64,000 bases of DNA from Acinetobacter apis (GCF_900197575.1 NZ_FZLN01000004.1:1-64000), one strand, 5' to 3'. Numbered from the stretch's first letter, positions 1 through 9,499 are shown. Translations and numbers: made by a program. The notes: generated by a model from the letters alone, not told the origin.

Positions 1-88
1 CTGATCCCTTCCCGAACTCAGAAGTGAAACCTCTTTGCGCTGATGGTAGTGTGGGATTACCCATGTGAGAGTAAGTCATCGCCAGCAT
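1..88 (+). rRNA. rrf: 5S ribosomal RNA, 3' part
   Basis: The window opens inside a 5S rRNA gene. The conserved segments CCTTCCCGAACTCAGAAGTG and GGTAGTGTGGG are readable, and the 3' end GCCAGC would pair with the 5' terminus lying outside the window. A strong terminator follows within about 10 bases, so this is the end of an rRNA operon. The exact 3' end is estimated to within a few bases. Confidence 0.93.
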
Positions 89-97
89 CTTATTCTT

Positions 98-129
98 AAA
101 AGCCCCCTCAATCGAGGGGGCTTTTTTTA
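98..129 (+). terminator. Rho-independent terminator of the rRNA operon
   Basis: A 10-bp perfect stem AAGCCCCCTC / GAGGGGGCTT with an AATC loop is followed directly by a run of T. It lies just after the 5S rRNA and before the cysK leader. Confidence 0.95.
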
Positions 130-240
130 TGCGCGTTTTCATGAAATTGCTATGTATTGAAGATGAAACTTGGTTTTTAACATTTTTTTTGGCATGCTTG
201 AACACAGCATCATTTTAAAAATCATAAGGACGTTTCAATC

Positions 241-1245
241 ATGACAGGTCAAAAGCAATTTGAAACCATCGAAAATAAAGGTATTGCTGTCTATAACAAC
301 AATGCTGAAGCGATTGGGAATACGCCATTAATTCGAATTAATCGAATTATTACAGGTGGTGCGACAGTGCTTGCAAAAATTGAAGGCCGAAACCCTGCAT
401 TTTCGGTGAAATGCCGTGTAGGTGCTGCTTTAATTCAAGATGCTGAAGCCAAAGGTACTTTAAAAGCAGGCATGCACATTGTAGAGCCAACCAGTGGCAA
501 TACAGGAATTGCATTGGCTTATGTTGCTGCAGCAAAAGGATATCCAATTACATTGACTATGCCAGCAAGCATGAGTCTTGAGCGTCGTAAAGTGTTAAAA
601 GCACTTGGTGCAAATTTAGTGCTTACAGAGCCTGCAAAAGGTATGAAAGGTGCTGTAGATGAAGCTGTGCGTTTAGCCACAGAGAACCCAGCACTTTATT
701 TCTTACCACAACAGTTTGATAACCCTGCTAACCCTAAAATCCATGAAGACACCACAGGCCCAGAGATTTGGCAAGCCACTCAAGGTCAGGTAGATATTCT
801 CGTCTCAGGTGTTGGTACAGGTGGGACCATTACAGGGGTATCAAATTACTTTGAAAAAATACAACATCAGCCGCTATATTCTGTTGCAGTTGAACCGCTT
901 GAGTCCCCAATTATTACTCAAACTAAAGCAGGACAATCCATCACACCTGCTCCGCATAAAATTCAAGGGATTGGCGCTAACTTTATTCCTAAAAACTTAG
1001 ATTTAGATATTGTTGATGAAGTAGTAACAGTCAGTAGTGCAGATGCAGTTCATTGGGCAAGGGAGTGTGCATTAAAAGAAGGTATCTTGGTGGGTATTTC
1101 TTGTGGTGCAGCACTATCAGCAGCAGCTCAGCTTGCAGAGCGCCCAGAAAATAAAGATAAGACCATTGTTGTGATTCTACCTGATAGTGGTGAGCGTTAT
1201 TTATCTTCAGTATTATTTGAACATTTAAATGAAGATGCATCATAA
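241..1245 (+). CDS. cysK: Cysteine synthase (O-acetylserine sulfhydrylase), CysK type
   Basis: PLP enzyme that makes L-cysteine from O-acetylserine and sulfide in the cytoplasm. The 334-aa length fits the family. Visible landmarks are the N-terminal IGNTPL segment, the PLP lysine in NPAFSVKCR, the substrate loop PTSGNTG, the phosphate-binding GVGTGGT loop, and the late ISCGAAL segment. The start ATG at 241 is preceded by AAGGACG. It is a single-gene unit between the rRNA terminator and a bidirectional hairpin shared with the convergent RidA-family gene. The CysK versus CysM split rests on remembered motif wording (SVKCR, typical of CysK), so the paralogue assignment is less certain than the reaction. 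Confidence 0.9.
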   Translation: MTGQKQFETIENKGIAVYNNNAEAIGNTPLIRINRIITGGATVLAKIEGRNPAFSVKCRVGAALIQDAEAKGTLKAGMHIVEPTSGNTGIALAYVAAAKGYPITLTMPASMSLERRKVLKALGANLVLTEPAKGMKGAVDEAVRLATENPALYFLPQQFDNPANPKIHEDTTGPEIWQATQGQVDILVSGVGTGGTITGVSNYFEKIQHQPLYSVAVEPLESPIITQTKAGQSITPAPHKIQGIGANFIPKNLDLDIVDEVVTVSSADAVHWARECALKEGILVGISCGAALSAAAQLAERPENKDKTIVVILPDSGERYLSSVLFEHLNEDAS

Positions 1246-1252
1246 GATTAAA

Positions 1253-1278
1253 AAAAGGGCTTCATAAGAAGCCCTTTT
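1253..1278. terminator. Bidirectional terminator between cysK and the RidA-family gene
   Basis: Perfect 11-bp stem AAAAGGGCTTC / GAAGCCCTTTT with an ATAA loop. Each arm provides an A or T run, so it can stop transcription from both sides. It sits in the 36-bp gap between convergent genes. Confidence 0.93.
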
Positions 1279-1281
1279 AAG

Positions 1282-1638
1282 TTATTCAGGTAATACAGCA
1301 ACTGCAGTCATTTCTACTAAAACATCAGGCGAATAAAGCTTTGCTTCAACGCAAGTTCGTGCAGGTGGATGCTCAGGATCAATCCATGCATCCCACAATG
1401 CATTCATCGCTTGATAATCTTTTTCGATATCTTTTAAATAAATAGTTACAGACAGAATATGACTTTTATTGCTGCCAGCATCAGCAAGAAATCGATCAAT
1501 ATTATTCAGCGTTTGCTGAGTTTGGGAGTGAATATCTTGTGATACATCATCTGCCAATTGCCCAGCCAAATGAATTAAACCGTTATATATCGCAGCCTCA
1601 CAAAACCGTGATGTTTTATGGATACGTTGGATGGTCAT
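1282..1638 (-). CDS. RidA/YjgF/YER057c-family protein, probable enamine/imine deaminase
   Basis: A 118-aa protein with the RidA fold signature. Near residue 94 the segment PARTCVEA carries the conserved arginine that in RidA binds the carboxylate of 2-aminoacrylate-type substrates. It is followed by the typical VEMTAVAV C-terminal strand. The family hydrolyses reactive enamine or imine intermediates released by PLP enzymes, which suits its position facing cysK, although the genes are convergent and not co-transcribed. The start is ATG at 1638 with upstream AGGAAGACCT. The exact subfamily (RidA versus Rid2-7) cannot be fixed by eye. Confidence 0.85.
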   Translation of the reverse strand: MTIQRIHKTSRFCEAAIYNGLIHLAGQLADDVSQDIHSQTQQTLNNIDRFLADAGSNKSHILSVTIYLKDIEKDYQAMNALWDAWIDPEHPPARTCVEAKLYSPDVLVEMTAVAVLPE

Positions 1639-1705
1639 AGGTCTTCCTTTTGATAACCGTTTTAATTTACTGTAAGCATTTTTAAGTGATGGAGCAAGTT
1701 GTCTA

Positions 1706-2761
1706 TTACATTAAAGGCAGTTGCAAATGTCCGTTAATGCTTTCCAATTGATACACTGCCACTCCAATCAAACGAAATGTGGCGTTAGGTAATATGGCTT
1801 GCTCTGCCAATAGCAGTTGAATTGCTTGCCTCAGTTGGCTTAACGACGTGATTGCAGTATAAAATCGTTTACTATGCTGAATAATACTAAATTGGCTGGT
1901 TTTCAATTTGATTGATACACCATAAGCTTGCAATTGCTTCTCGATTAAAATATTCCAAACTTTTTCGCTTAACTGAAGCCAATATAAATCACATGCTGAA
2001 ATTGGACGGTTATCATCAAATGTAGTTTCTTTAGAGATCCGTTGCCTTAGACGTTCCGACTCAACAGGTCGGTCATCTATTCCTTGGCTATATAACAACA
2101 GTTGTTTACCATATTTTCCGAAATGATGGGTCAGAAAAGCTTCTGAGCTATGCTGAACATCAGCCAAGGTTTCTAAACCTAACTGCTTAAGTTTCTGCTG
2201 AGTGACTTTTCCAACCCCGGGAATTTTATGCAAAGGCAAATCATGCAAAAAGTTTGCGACTTGGCTCGGCTTAATCACAAATAAACCACTTGGTTTATGC
2301 CAATCAGAGGCAATTTTTGCCAATAGTTTATTAGGCGCAACCCCTGCAGAGGCAGTTAACCCTGTTTGTTCAAAAATATCTTTTTGAATTTGGGCTGCCA
2401 CTTCTGTGGCACTACTCAGTTGTTTTAAATTGGTGGTCACATCCAAATAAGCTTCATCTAAAGACAAGGGCTCAACAATATGAGTATATTGCTTAAAAAT
2501 GCGGTGAATCTCTTGTGACACGCTTTGATACATTTCAAAGTGAGGTTCGACCACCACCACTTGAGGACACAATTGCCGAGCTTTGCTCATTGGCATGGCA
2601 GAACGTAAACCAAATTGCCGTGCAGGATAAGACGCAGTTAATATAACAGCTCGTGGGTGATGTGAGCTCACCACAACAGGCAAATGCAATAACTCAGGTC
2701 GATTCCGAAGTTCGACCGAAGCATAAAAAGAATCCATATCAATATGAATAATTTTACGGAT
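1706..2761 (-). CDS. dinB: DNA polymerase IV (Y-family), apparent ATC start
   Basis: Error-prone translesion polymerase. Motifs include [12 protein letters not shown] (first metal-binding Asp and steric-gate Phe region), SLDEAYLD (catalytic Asp-Glu pair), the helix-hairpin-helix segment [12 protein letters not shown], and a C-terminal little-finger domain; about 351 aa. The first ATG (2737) would start inside the active-site motif and delete the aspartate of HID. An in-frame TAA at 2767-2765 blocks any longer form. The only start with a well-placed ribosome site (AGGAG at 2773-2769, 7-nt gap) is ATC at 2761, giving [10 protein letters not shown]. It overlaps the end of the upstream GH25 gene, suggesting translational coupling. 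The ATC start is inference; the product is certain. Confidence 0.93.
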   Translation of the reverse strand: MRKIIHIDMDSFYASVELRNRPELLHLPVVVSSHHPRAVILTASYPARQFGLRSAMPMSKARQLCPQVVVVEPHFEMYQSVSQEIHRIFKQYTHIVEPLSLDEAYLDVTTNLKQLSSATEVAAQIQKDIFEQTGLTASAGVAPNKLLAKIASDWHKPSGLFVIKPSQVANFLHDLPLHKIPGVGKVTQQKLKQLGLETLADVQHSSEAFLTHHFGKYGKQLLLYSQGIDDRPVESERLRQRISKETTFDDNRPISACDLYWLQLSEKVWNILIEKQLQAYGVSIKLKTSQFSIIQHSKRFYTAITSLSQLRQAIQLLLAEQAILPNATFRLIGVAVYQLESINGHLQLPLM

Positions 2762-3509
2762 GATTTAACTCCTGATGATCTAAATATTGAAGATAACTTT
2801 GCCAATGGTCTTGTGTGCTTCGATAAACATTCACATCGACCATACCTAAAATTCCCGGAATACGACCGTGTTTACTGTATTGCCAAAGAAACCAGCTACG
2901 CTGATCTTTAAGCTGAGGTTCATCGGCTTGATAATGTCGAATCCACAAGGGGGTATGTAAGAATTGACCTTGTAGAACAATATGATAAAAGTTTTCTGAA
3001 GTATAAAAAATAGGCTGTTTGCGGTAATGCTGTTTTAACAGATCATGCATGATTTGGATCTCACGAAGCAGCTGTGCTCGTGAGTATTTTTGAATGCATA
3101 TTGTATCATATTCAAGGTCAATAACAGGCGGTAATGCGTTTATTTTGTTTGGCACAGTGGCCATAAAATGTTCTGCTTGAACACGCCCTGCAGTACATAA
3201 ACGATAGAAATGATAGGCTCCTATACGAAACCCATGTTCTCTTGCATTTAACCAATTGTCTTGAAATTTAGGGTCTTCGTAGTCACCACCTTCTGTGGCT
3301 TTAATATAAACAAATTGGTATTGATGACGTGGAATTTTAGACCAAGTAATTTGTCCTTGATGATGTGAAACATCAAAGCCATAAACGCTATACGATTTGG
3401 CGGTGCTAAACACAGGGAATGCACCAAATACAATCATGAGTAGTAAAATAAGCATTCGTGTACATCTAAAAACGAATGGAAAGTGTGCTGACACAATACA
3501 TGTCCTCAT
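2754..3509 (-). CDS. GH25 family lysozyme-like protein
   Basis: A probable exported muramidase of glycoside hydrolase family 25, which cleaves the peptidoglycan glycan strand. Visible motifs are [10 protein letters not shown] near the start of the domain, [16 protein letters not shown], and PVIDLEYD containing the catalytic DxE-type pair; then a WLWQY-like segment ([10 protein letters not shown]) and VDVNVY near the C terminus. A hydrophobic stretch ([15 protein letters not shown]) before the domain acts as signal peptide or membrane anchor. The start is uncertain: ATG 3509 is chosen, with ATG 3566 and 3455 as alternatives and no strong ribosome site at any. Its last codons overlap the dinB start, so the two form an operon. 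Confidence 0.82.
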   Translation of the reverse strand: MRTCIVSAHFPFVFRCTRMLILLLMIVFGAFPVFSTAKSYSVYGFDVSHHQGQITWSKIPRHQYQFVYIKATEGGDYEDPKFQDNWLNAREHGFRIGAYHFYRLCTAGRVQAEHFMATVPNKINALPPVIDLEYDTICIQKYSRAQLLREIQIMHDLLKQHYRKQPIFYTSENFYHIVLQGQFLHTPLWIRHYQADEPQLKDQRSWFLWQYSKHGRIPGILGMVDVNVYRSTQDHWQSYLQYLDHQELNHP

Positions 3510-3652
3510 GACAAATTTTGCAATAAGTGTGTGGTTTAAATAATGAATTTGACTATTGTATGTCAAATTCAGCTCAGATCATGTATTTTATCGTAAGGTC
3601 AATAAAAACAGATATAAAGATTGTGCTGTATTCATACATAAGGATGAAAAAA

Positions 3653-4153
3653 ATGTCTTCTCATGCAACAGCGTATTTAACTCATTATTTGTCATCACAT
3701 GATGTGAAATACACCATATTAAGTCATTCTGCCGAAGGTAAAAGTGAAGAGGTTGCACAGATACGTGGTACTCATGTCGGACAAGGCGCAAAAGCATTGG
3801 TCTGTAAAGTAAAAGAAAAATTTACGCCACAATATGTGTTGGCAATTGTTCCAGGTGATACCCAATTGGACTTTAAGCAATTGGCTCAGGCAGTAGGCGC
3901 CAAAAAAATTTCGATGGCGAGTATTGACGACGTGTATGCTTTAACACAATGTATTCCGGGCACTGTACCCCCTTTTTCATTTCATGATGATTTAAAATTG
4001 GTTGCGGATCCCTCTTTATTTGAACGCTTTGACACCATCGCATTTAACGCATGTGCATTAGATCGATCGATTCTCTTGGCATCTGCTGATTATTTAAAGT
4101 TAACCACGCCATTTTTGGTGTCAATTATTAAGTCCAATCCTGTTACATCATAA
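3653..4153 (+). CDS. YbaK/EbsC-family aminoacyl-tRNA deacylase-like protein
   Basis: A 166-aa cytoplasmic protein of the YbaK/ProX editing-domain family, which hydrolyses mischarged aminoacyl-tRNAs in trans. Recognisable features are the N-terminal helix followed by HSAEGKSEEVA, the segment VGQGAKALVCK with the conserved lysine, and the GTVPPF motif preceding the last strands. The start at ATG 3653 is chosen because AGG lies 9 nt upstream; ATG 3644 (three residues longer) is possible. It is divergent from the GH25 gene. The amino acid specificity cannot be read from the sequence. Confidence 0.82.
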   Translation: MSSHATAYLTHYLSSHDVKYTILSHSAEGKSEEVAQIRGTHVGQGAKALVCKVKEKFTPQYVLAIVPGDTQLDFKQLAQAVGAKKISMASIDDVYALTQCIPGTVPPFSFHDDLKLVADPSLFERFDTIAFNACALDRSILLASADYLKLTTPFLVSIIKSNPVTS

Positions 4154-4312
4154 AAACTACTGTGAAAGCAATTGCTTGCTTTGATTCAATGTGTAGTGGT
4201 CATAGAGGTTTAAAGTACAATTTGATGCAGTCATTTGTAATGAATACATCGAATAATTTCAATGTATGATAAATTTAAATCAAGTTTATTGTTATCGGCA
4301 AGGATCGCAAGC

Positions 4313-4972
4313 ATGATTGTTGTACATCATTTAGAAAAATCACGATCGTTTCGAATTTTATGGGCATTGGAAGAATTGGGGTTGCCTTATCAAATTCAAT
4401 ATTATCGTCGTACTCCTGAATATGCTGCACCACAGGCTTTAAAGCAAATTCACACACTCGGAAAAGCACCAATATTGACTGACCAACAAGCTGTTTTGGT
4501 GGAATCAGGTGCTATTTTAGAGTATTTACAATCGGCTTATGACCAAGCAAATCATTTTAAGCCACAGCAAAAATCAGAGTTACAGCAATATTTATTTTGG
4601 CTTCATTATGCTGAAGGCTCGTTTATGCCGCTTTTGGTCTTTAATTTAATTTTAAATTTATCATTAAAGCGCGTACCTTTTGTGGTAAAACCGATCACTA
4701 AAAAATATGTAGAAGGCTTGCAGCAAGAAGCCATTCATCCACGTTTAAGTGATCATGTTACGTATGTAGAACACTTTTTGGCATCACATGATTATGTTGC
4801 AGGGGAATTTTCTTTTGCAGATATTCAAATGAGTTTTCCTTTAACTGCACTTGTGAGCCGAGAGGCTTTTGATGTTCCACATGTTGAGCGCTATTTAGCG
4901 CGTATTAAAGAACGTCCTGCTTATCAGCGTGCTTTGAAAAAAGAGCAAGCGCTGAACGAACATGGCGCATAA
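4313..4972 (+). CDS. Glutathione S-transferase family protein
   Basis: A 219-aa cytosolic GST. It has an N-terminal thioredoxin-like domain (HHLEKSRSFRILWALEELGLPY, with SR in the glutathione-activating position; TLGKAPIL with the cis-Pro; VESGAILEYL with the Glu-Ser glutathione-binding pair) and a C-terminal helical domain ending in PAYQRAL. The start at ATG 4313 has AAGGA 8 nt upstream. An ATG further upstream (4262) would add 17 residues that do not fit the family. The substrate is unknown. Confidence 0.88.
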   Translation: MIVVHHLEKSRSFRILWALEELGLPYQIQYYRRTPEYAAPQALKQIHTLGKAPILTDQQAVLVESGAILEYLQSAYDQANHFKPQQKSELQQYLFWLHYAEGSFMPLLVFNLILNLSLKRVPFVVKPITKKYVEGLQQEAIHPRLSDHVTYVEHFLASHDYVAGEFSFADIQMSFPLTALVSREAFDVPHVERYLARIKERPAYQRALKKEQALNEHGA

Positions 4973-5019
4973 TCCTCATTGAGGTCTAAACGTTGGATCG
5001 TTAATTGATGCCAATTGGC

Positions 5020-5889
5020 TCAGTAAGACATCGGCTTACGAAGCGCAGATGGGGAATAACCAAAATGCTTTTTAAACCGAATACTAAAATGACTTGCTGA
5101 GCTAAAACCGCAATTGAGTGCAATATCAGTTAACGCATGCCGTGTAGAAACAATTTGTGCATGTGCTTTTTGCAAGCGTTGCTGCATGACATATTGATGG
5201 GGTGAAATATGCATAGAGGCAGTGAAAAGATGTGCGAAATGATATTCGCTTAATCCAAGCTCTTGTGCCAAATCGCTTAGTGTGAGCGCATGGTCAAGAT
5301 GGTCTTCGATCCATTGTTGAATATACTTTAATTGATAAGGCGATAGTTTGCCTTTGGATATGGGTGCTTGCCAAGACACACTACTGTATTGTTTGATCAA
5401 ATGGATTAAGAGCATATGTGCAGCATGGCTCATTTCTAAGTGGTTTTCGGTTTGATCCCAAGCTTGGGTTAAAAAGCATTGTCGATAAATCGAAGCCACT
5501 TTGGCATCAAACACAAATGCATGGTCTTGTAACTTGATTTGGCTTGGCTCTTTGTCCCATATTTGCATGGCCAAGCGTTCAATGTGTTGTTGGGTATAAT
5601 ATAAATGTACAAAGAATAAATCACCGCGAATATCCCAACTTGATGCGACATCTTGTGGCATCAGACAAAAATGATCAGGTCCGCCACCATTTTGCCAGCC
5701 TTGTGCTGTTTTTTGGTAGCTTTCATAGCCGCCTTGTACATACAAGCTCAGCGTATGATGGTTACTGCATACATTGACCTGATCTTGACAGTTATACCAC
5801 GCCGCCAACTGCATGCCTGTCCCTAAAGGGGTGGAATGGATCAGTTGTGTTTTAAAACCTTGCAGTTGATCTAATATTTGATAGTGCAT
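5020..5889 (-). CDS. AraC family transcriptional regulator
   Basis: A 289-aa regulator with an N-terminal ligand or dimerisation region and a C-terminal pair of helix-turn-helix motifs from about residue 185. The first HTH lies around LTLSDLAQELGLSEYHFAHLF and the second around ALTDIALNCGFSSASHFSIRF, followed by the usual FGYSPSALR tail. It is divergent from the EamA-type exporter at 6056, sharing a 166-bp intergenic region, so it probably controls that gene and possibly itself. The effector is not identifiable. Confidence 0.88.
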   Translation of the reverse strand: MHYQILDQLQGFKTQLIHSTPLGTGMQLAAWYNCQDQVNVCSNHHTLSLYVQGGYESYQKTAQGWQNGGGPDHFCLMPQDVASSWDIRGDLFFVHLYYTQQHIERLAMQIWDKEPSQIKLQDHAFVFDAKVASIYRQCFLTQAWDQTENHLEMSHAAHMLLIHLIKQYSSVSWQAPISKGKLSPYQLKYIQQWIEDHLDHALTLSDLAQELGLSEYHFAHLFTASMHISPHQYVMQQRLQKAHAQIVSTRHALTDIALNCGFSSASHFSIRFKKHFGYSPSALRKPMSY

Positions 5890-6055
5890 GGGCGACAGAT
5901 TGGATAATTTTGAATCATCATTCTAAAATTGATTGATCATTAAAGTAAAGCTGCTTCACTACATCGCAAGAATAGACAAGTGATGCCAAGAATATGGAAG
6001 TTTAAGAATACTGTAATCGAGCATAATACAGTTTTTGTGATCAAAGGAGTTGTTC

Positions 6056-6958
6056 ATGGGCTTAAATATCACCTTATATGCGCTAATCGTGATTATTTGG
6101 GGAACCACATGGCGCGCAATTACATTACAACAATATAGTGATATTGCACCTTTGGTGGCTGTATTTTGGCGTTTTATTATTGCAGCTGTGTTGCTACTTG
6201 CGGTGCTGCGTTTCATGAATCGATTAACTCGGTTGTCATGGGTTGATCATGCATGGTGTGGCTTACAAGGCAGTTGTGTATTTGGTTTTAATTTCATTTG
6301 TTTTTATACCGCAATTGATTATATGAATAGTGGCTTAGAGTCGATTATTTTTTCAATGGCAGTATTATTTAATACCCTGAATAGTCGACTGTTTTTTAAG
6401 CAGGCTATTCCACCTCGATTTTATGCAGCAATGGCTTTTGGTCTTGCAGGTGTTGTAGCATTATTTTGGCATGATGTTCAAAGTACTGTGTTCCAGATCG
6501 ACACAGTAAAAGGTGTCACCTTATGCTTTTTAGGTACATATGGCTTTTCATTAGGCAATATGTTGAGTTTAAAGCACCAGAAAAAAGGCTTAGATATTTT
6601 TACCACAACAGCGTATGCCATGTTATATGGCGCATTGCTGATGTTTGTGATTAATTTATTTGTCGCAAAACCTTTATTTCCTGTGATGCACAGTGTATCG
6701 GTTTGGGCAATTTTATATTTGGCAGTCTTGGGTTCTGTTGTTGGGTTCTGTGCTTATTTTTTCTTAATTGGTCGAATAGGTGCTGCAAATGCAGCCTACA
6801 GTACGCTGTTATTTCCGTTAGTGGCACTTGCAATTTCAACCGTATTTGAAGGTTATATGTGGTCAAGCAATGCAGTGCTAGGAATTGTTCTGATTCTATT
6901 GGGTAACGCGATTTTCTTTATTAAAAGAATACCGCGAGCTGTTATAAAACCCAGTTAA
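6056..6958 (+). CDS. EamA/DMT superfamily transporter
   Basis: A 300-aa inner-membrane protein with about ten hydrophobic helices arranged as two EamA repeats. The first starts with ALIVIIWGTTWRAI, the usual entry motif of the family; the second has a VLGSVVGFCAYFFLIGRIGAANAA segment typical of drug/metabolite exporters. The start is ATG 6056 (AAGGAG 6 nt upstream); a TTG two codons earlier is possible but unneeded. It lies divergent from the AraC regulator. Its stop codon overlaps the stop of the convergent SPOR gene in a shared TTAA. The substrate is unknown. Confidence 0.87.
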   Translation: MGLNITLYALIVIIWGTTWRAITLQQYSDIAPLVAVFWRFIIAAVLLLAVLRFMNRLTRLSWVDHAWCGLQGSCVFGFNFICFYTAIDYMNSGLESIIFSMAVLFNTLNSRLFFKQAIPPRFYAAMAFGLAGVVALFWHDVQSTVFQIDTVKGVTLCFLGTYGFSLGNMLSLKHQKKGLDIFTTTAYAMLYGALLMFVINLFVAKPLFPVMHSVSVWAILYLAVLGSVVGFCAYFFLIGRIGAANAAYSTLLFPLVALAISTVFEGYMWSSNAVLGIVLILLGNAIFFIKRIPRAVIKPS

Positions 6959-7536
6959 TTTCGAATAACGATAGAATCAATACCACTGTTTTGTAAAGTT
7001 TGCTGTGCAGATAATGCCATTTGTTGGGTAGTGAATGGACCAGAAACCACGCGATACCACGTTTCACCACGTTCTACCACGGTAATCACATCAGCAGGTA
7101 ATTTATTCATTAAAATTTCTGAGCGCCGTGCATCTGCTTTATCGGGATCAGTAAAACTTTTTACTTGTAAAAAGTAAACTGTAGTTGCTGCATCTTCAGG
7201 GACAGATGCACCAGCGGCTTTCGGTGCTGAAATAATCACGCTGTTATTGACCATTTGCCGAGTAGGTACTGCTTGCTCGGGAATAGGGGTCACTTGCTGA
7301 CGTGGCAACTGATCATAGAAGCGATAATCATGGTTGGTTTCTTGCTGATCTTTTACATCAGTGCTTAATACATTGGTGGATGCTTTTACAGGTGACCATG
7401 GCTTCCACAGAATAAATGCTGTGGTGGCTGTAATCACCAAAAGGATAAAAAATAGCGTGTTTAGCCATTTCGACAAACGAGGCGGGTTAGACTCTTTTGA
7501 TCGTTCAGATATACCTCGTTGAATTTTACCAAACAC
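6955..7536 (-). CDS. SPOR domain-containing membrane protein
   Basis: A 193-aa bitopic protein with a cytoplasmic basic N-terminus, one membrane helix at about residues 26-46 (LFFILLVITATTAFILW), a flexible periplasmic linker, and a C-terminal SPOR domain from about residue 120 (YFLQVKSFTDPDKADARR, WYRVVSGPF, final IDSIVIRN). SPOR domains bind denuded glycan strands at the division septum. The gene follows argS by 15 bp and is surely co-transcribed with it. A role in cell division is inferred from the domain only. Confidence 0.87.
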   Translation of the reverse strand: MFGKIQRGISERSKESNPPRLSKWLNTLFFILLVITATTAFILWKPWSPVKASTNVLSTDVKDQQETNHDYRFYDQLPRQQVTPIPEQAVPTRQMVNNSVIISAPKAAGASVPEDAATTVYFLQVKSFTDPDKADARRSEILMNKLPADVITVVERGETWYRVVSGPFTTQQMALSAQQTLQNSGIDSIVIRN

Positions 7537-7551
7537 GCGATCTTCTCCTGA

Positions 7552-9342
7552 TTACATTGATTGTGGTGCAGATACACCAAGCAATGTTAATCCGTTATGT
7601 AATACTTGTTGTACGTTTGCCGAAAGCAATAATCGTGCTTTGGTGAGTGCTTCATCATCACTCAGGACTTTATGTTCGTTATACCAAGCATGAAATAATG
7701 CGGCCAATTCTTTTAAATAATTGCCTACTTGGTGTGGCTCATATGCTGTTGCAGCACGATTAACCACATCAGGGAAAGCCGCTAATTTGGCTAAAATCGC
7801 AGTTTCAGCATCTAATTCAAGTTTAGATGCAAATTCACGAGCTTGTTCAAGATCAAATTGAATGCCTTGTGTTTTGGCTTTTTCAAGCATACGGCAGATT
7901 CGTGCATGGGCATATTGAATATAGTAAATGGCATTGTCTTTACTTTGTGAAACAGCCAAATCTAAATCAAAGTCAATATGTTGTTCGCTTTTACGCATAA
8001 CATAGTAAAAACGTGCGGCATCATTTCCAACTTCTTGACGTAAATCGCGCAGCGTTACAAATTGACCAGAACGAGATGACATTTGCAACATTTGTCCGCC
8101 ACGCCAAAGGCTCACAAACTGTACCAATAAGACTGTAAGTTTTGATGAGTCATAACCGAGTGCATCAATGGCTGCTTTAACGCGTTCAATATAGCCATGG
8201 TGATCTGAACCCCAAATATTCACTAAATGGGTATAACCACGTTGTAGCTTATTTAAATGGTAAGCAATGTCTGAGGCAAAGTAAGTCGGTTGGCCGTTAC
8301 GGCGCTTAACCACACGGTCTTTTTCATCACCAAATTCAGTCGATTTAAACCAAATATTGCCGTCTTGTTCATATAAGAAACCACGTGTTTGCAAGGTTTC
8401 TAAGGCTTCTTCAATTTTATCGGCTAAAGTGGCTTCACTAAACCATTGGTTAAATGTTACGCCAAAATCGCTTAAATCGTCTTTAATGTCTTCTAAAATG
8501 GCATGTAATGCAGCTTGGTGAAAAATACGGTAGTTTGATTTTAATAATTGCTGTGCATTATAAATTAAGCCATCAATATGTTTTTCTTTATCGCCTGAAA
8601 GAACCACTTTATTGCCGTCTTGGTCGAGTTCTTCAGCATATTGCACATCTTCAGGCACATCACGATAAACATCTTCAACAGGGAAGACATATTCTGTGCC
8701 ATCTTGGTTCAAAATTTCTTGTGCGATGTCTTTAACATAGTCACCCAAATAGGCATTTTTAGGAAATACCAGTGACTGACCTGCCAATTCTAAATAACGT
8801 AAATAGGTTGATGTGGCTAAAATGTCCATTTGACGCCCAGCATCATTGACATAGTATTCACGATCGACAGTTGCGCCTGTCGCTTCTAAAATATTGGCAA
8901 CCGTCATGCCATAGGCTGCACCACGACCATGACCTACATGTAAGCTTGAAGTTGGATTGGCAGAAACAAATTCAACTTGTACTTTTTGGTCTTTATTTTT
9001 GTCTGTACGGCCAAATGCAGTTTTTTGAGTGTGAATTTGGTCAAGTACCGCATAGCGTTCATCGGCATTTAAAAAGAAGTTAATAAAGCCCGGGCCTGCA
9101 ATTTCTGCTTTTTGAATTTCAGATACTGTTGGCAAAAGACTTAATATTTTTTCAGCCAAATCACGCGGTTTCATACCAGCAGCTTTTGATCCGACCATGG
9201 CAATATTTGACGCAAAATCACCGTGGCTGCGGTCTTTGGTTCGCGTTAATTGACTGCTATTTTTCCAATCTGAAGGAAGAATGTCCTGTGCAATAAGTGT
9301 TTGCACAGCATGGTCTAATGCTGCTTGGATGGCCGTATTCAT
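7552..9342 (-). CDS. argS: Arginyl-tRNA synthetase
   Basis: Class I synthetase charging tRNA-Arg; 596 aa, near the family's usual length. It has the N-terminal Add-1 tRNA D-loop domain, the HIGH-type motif SANPTSSLHVGHGRG, the VWGSDHHGY-like segment (NIWGSDHHGYIERVKAA), the degenerate KMSKS loop MSSRSGQFVTL, and the C-terminal anticodon-binding helices ending in GLTLLGVSAPQSM. ATG 9342 (M-N-T-A-I-Q) matches the family N-terminus. The reading frame runs 31 codons further upstream, but those residues are not family-like. Confidence 0.97.
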   Translation of the reverse strand: MNTAIQAALDHAVQTLIAQDILPSDWKNSSQLTRTKDRSHGDFASNIAMVGSKAAGMKPRDLAEKILSLLPTVSEIQKAEIAGPGFINFFLNADERYAVLDQIHTQKTAFGRTDKNKDQKVQVEFVSANPTSSLHVGHGRGAAYGMTVANILEATGATVDREYYVNDAGRQMDILATSTYLRYLELAGQSLVFPKNAYLGDYVKDIAQEILNQDGTEYVFPVEDVYRDVPEDVQYAEELDQDGNKVVLSGDKEKHIDGLIYNAQQLLKSNYRIFHQAALHAILEDIKDDLSDFGVTFNQWFSEATLADKIEEALETLQTRGFLYEQDGNIWFKSTEFGDEKDRVVKRRNGQPTYFASDIAYHLNKLQRGYTHLVNIWGSDHHGYIERVKAAIDALGYDSSKLTVLLVQFVSLWRGGQMLQMSSRSGQFVTLRDLRQEVGNDAARFYYVMRKSEQHIDFDLDLAVSQSKDNAIYYIQYAHARICRMLEKAKTQGIQFDLEQAREFASKLELDAETAILAKLAAFPDVVNRAATAYEPHQVGNYLKELAALFHAWYNEHKVLSDDEALTKARLLLSANVQQVLHNGLTLLGVSAPQSM

Positions 9343-9483
9343 ATCTATCAAAAAACTGTTGCATAAAACAGTAAATATAACAAATTTACGGCGATTTAGG
9401 GAAAGGGATTTATAGCACTTTGGTTTAAATTGCAAAAGAACTTGAGCTTAAGTCTTTTGCATTGTATTTTATTTACCTTAATA

Positions 9484-9499
9484 TTATGTTATAACATAA
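9484..9499. promoter_or_regulatory. Zur-like operator upstream of rpmE2
   Basis: A perfect 16-bp palindrome TTATGTTATAACATAA lies 24 bp before the type B L31 start codon. It matches the TGTTATA-TATAACA half-site pattern known for the zinc uptake regulator Zur in gammaproteobacteria. It abuts the likely -10 region (a TTGCAT-like -35 is at 9457-9462), so bound Zur would block transcription when zinc is plentiful. Confidence 0.72.
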
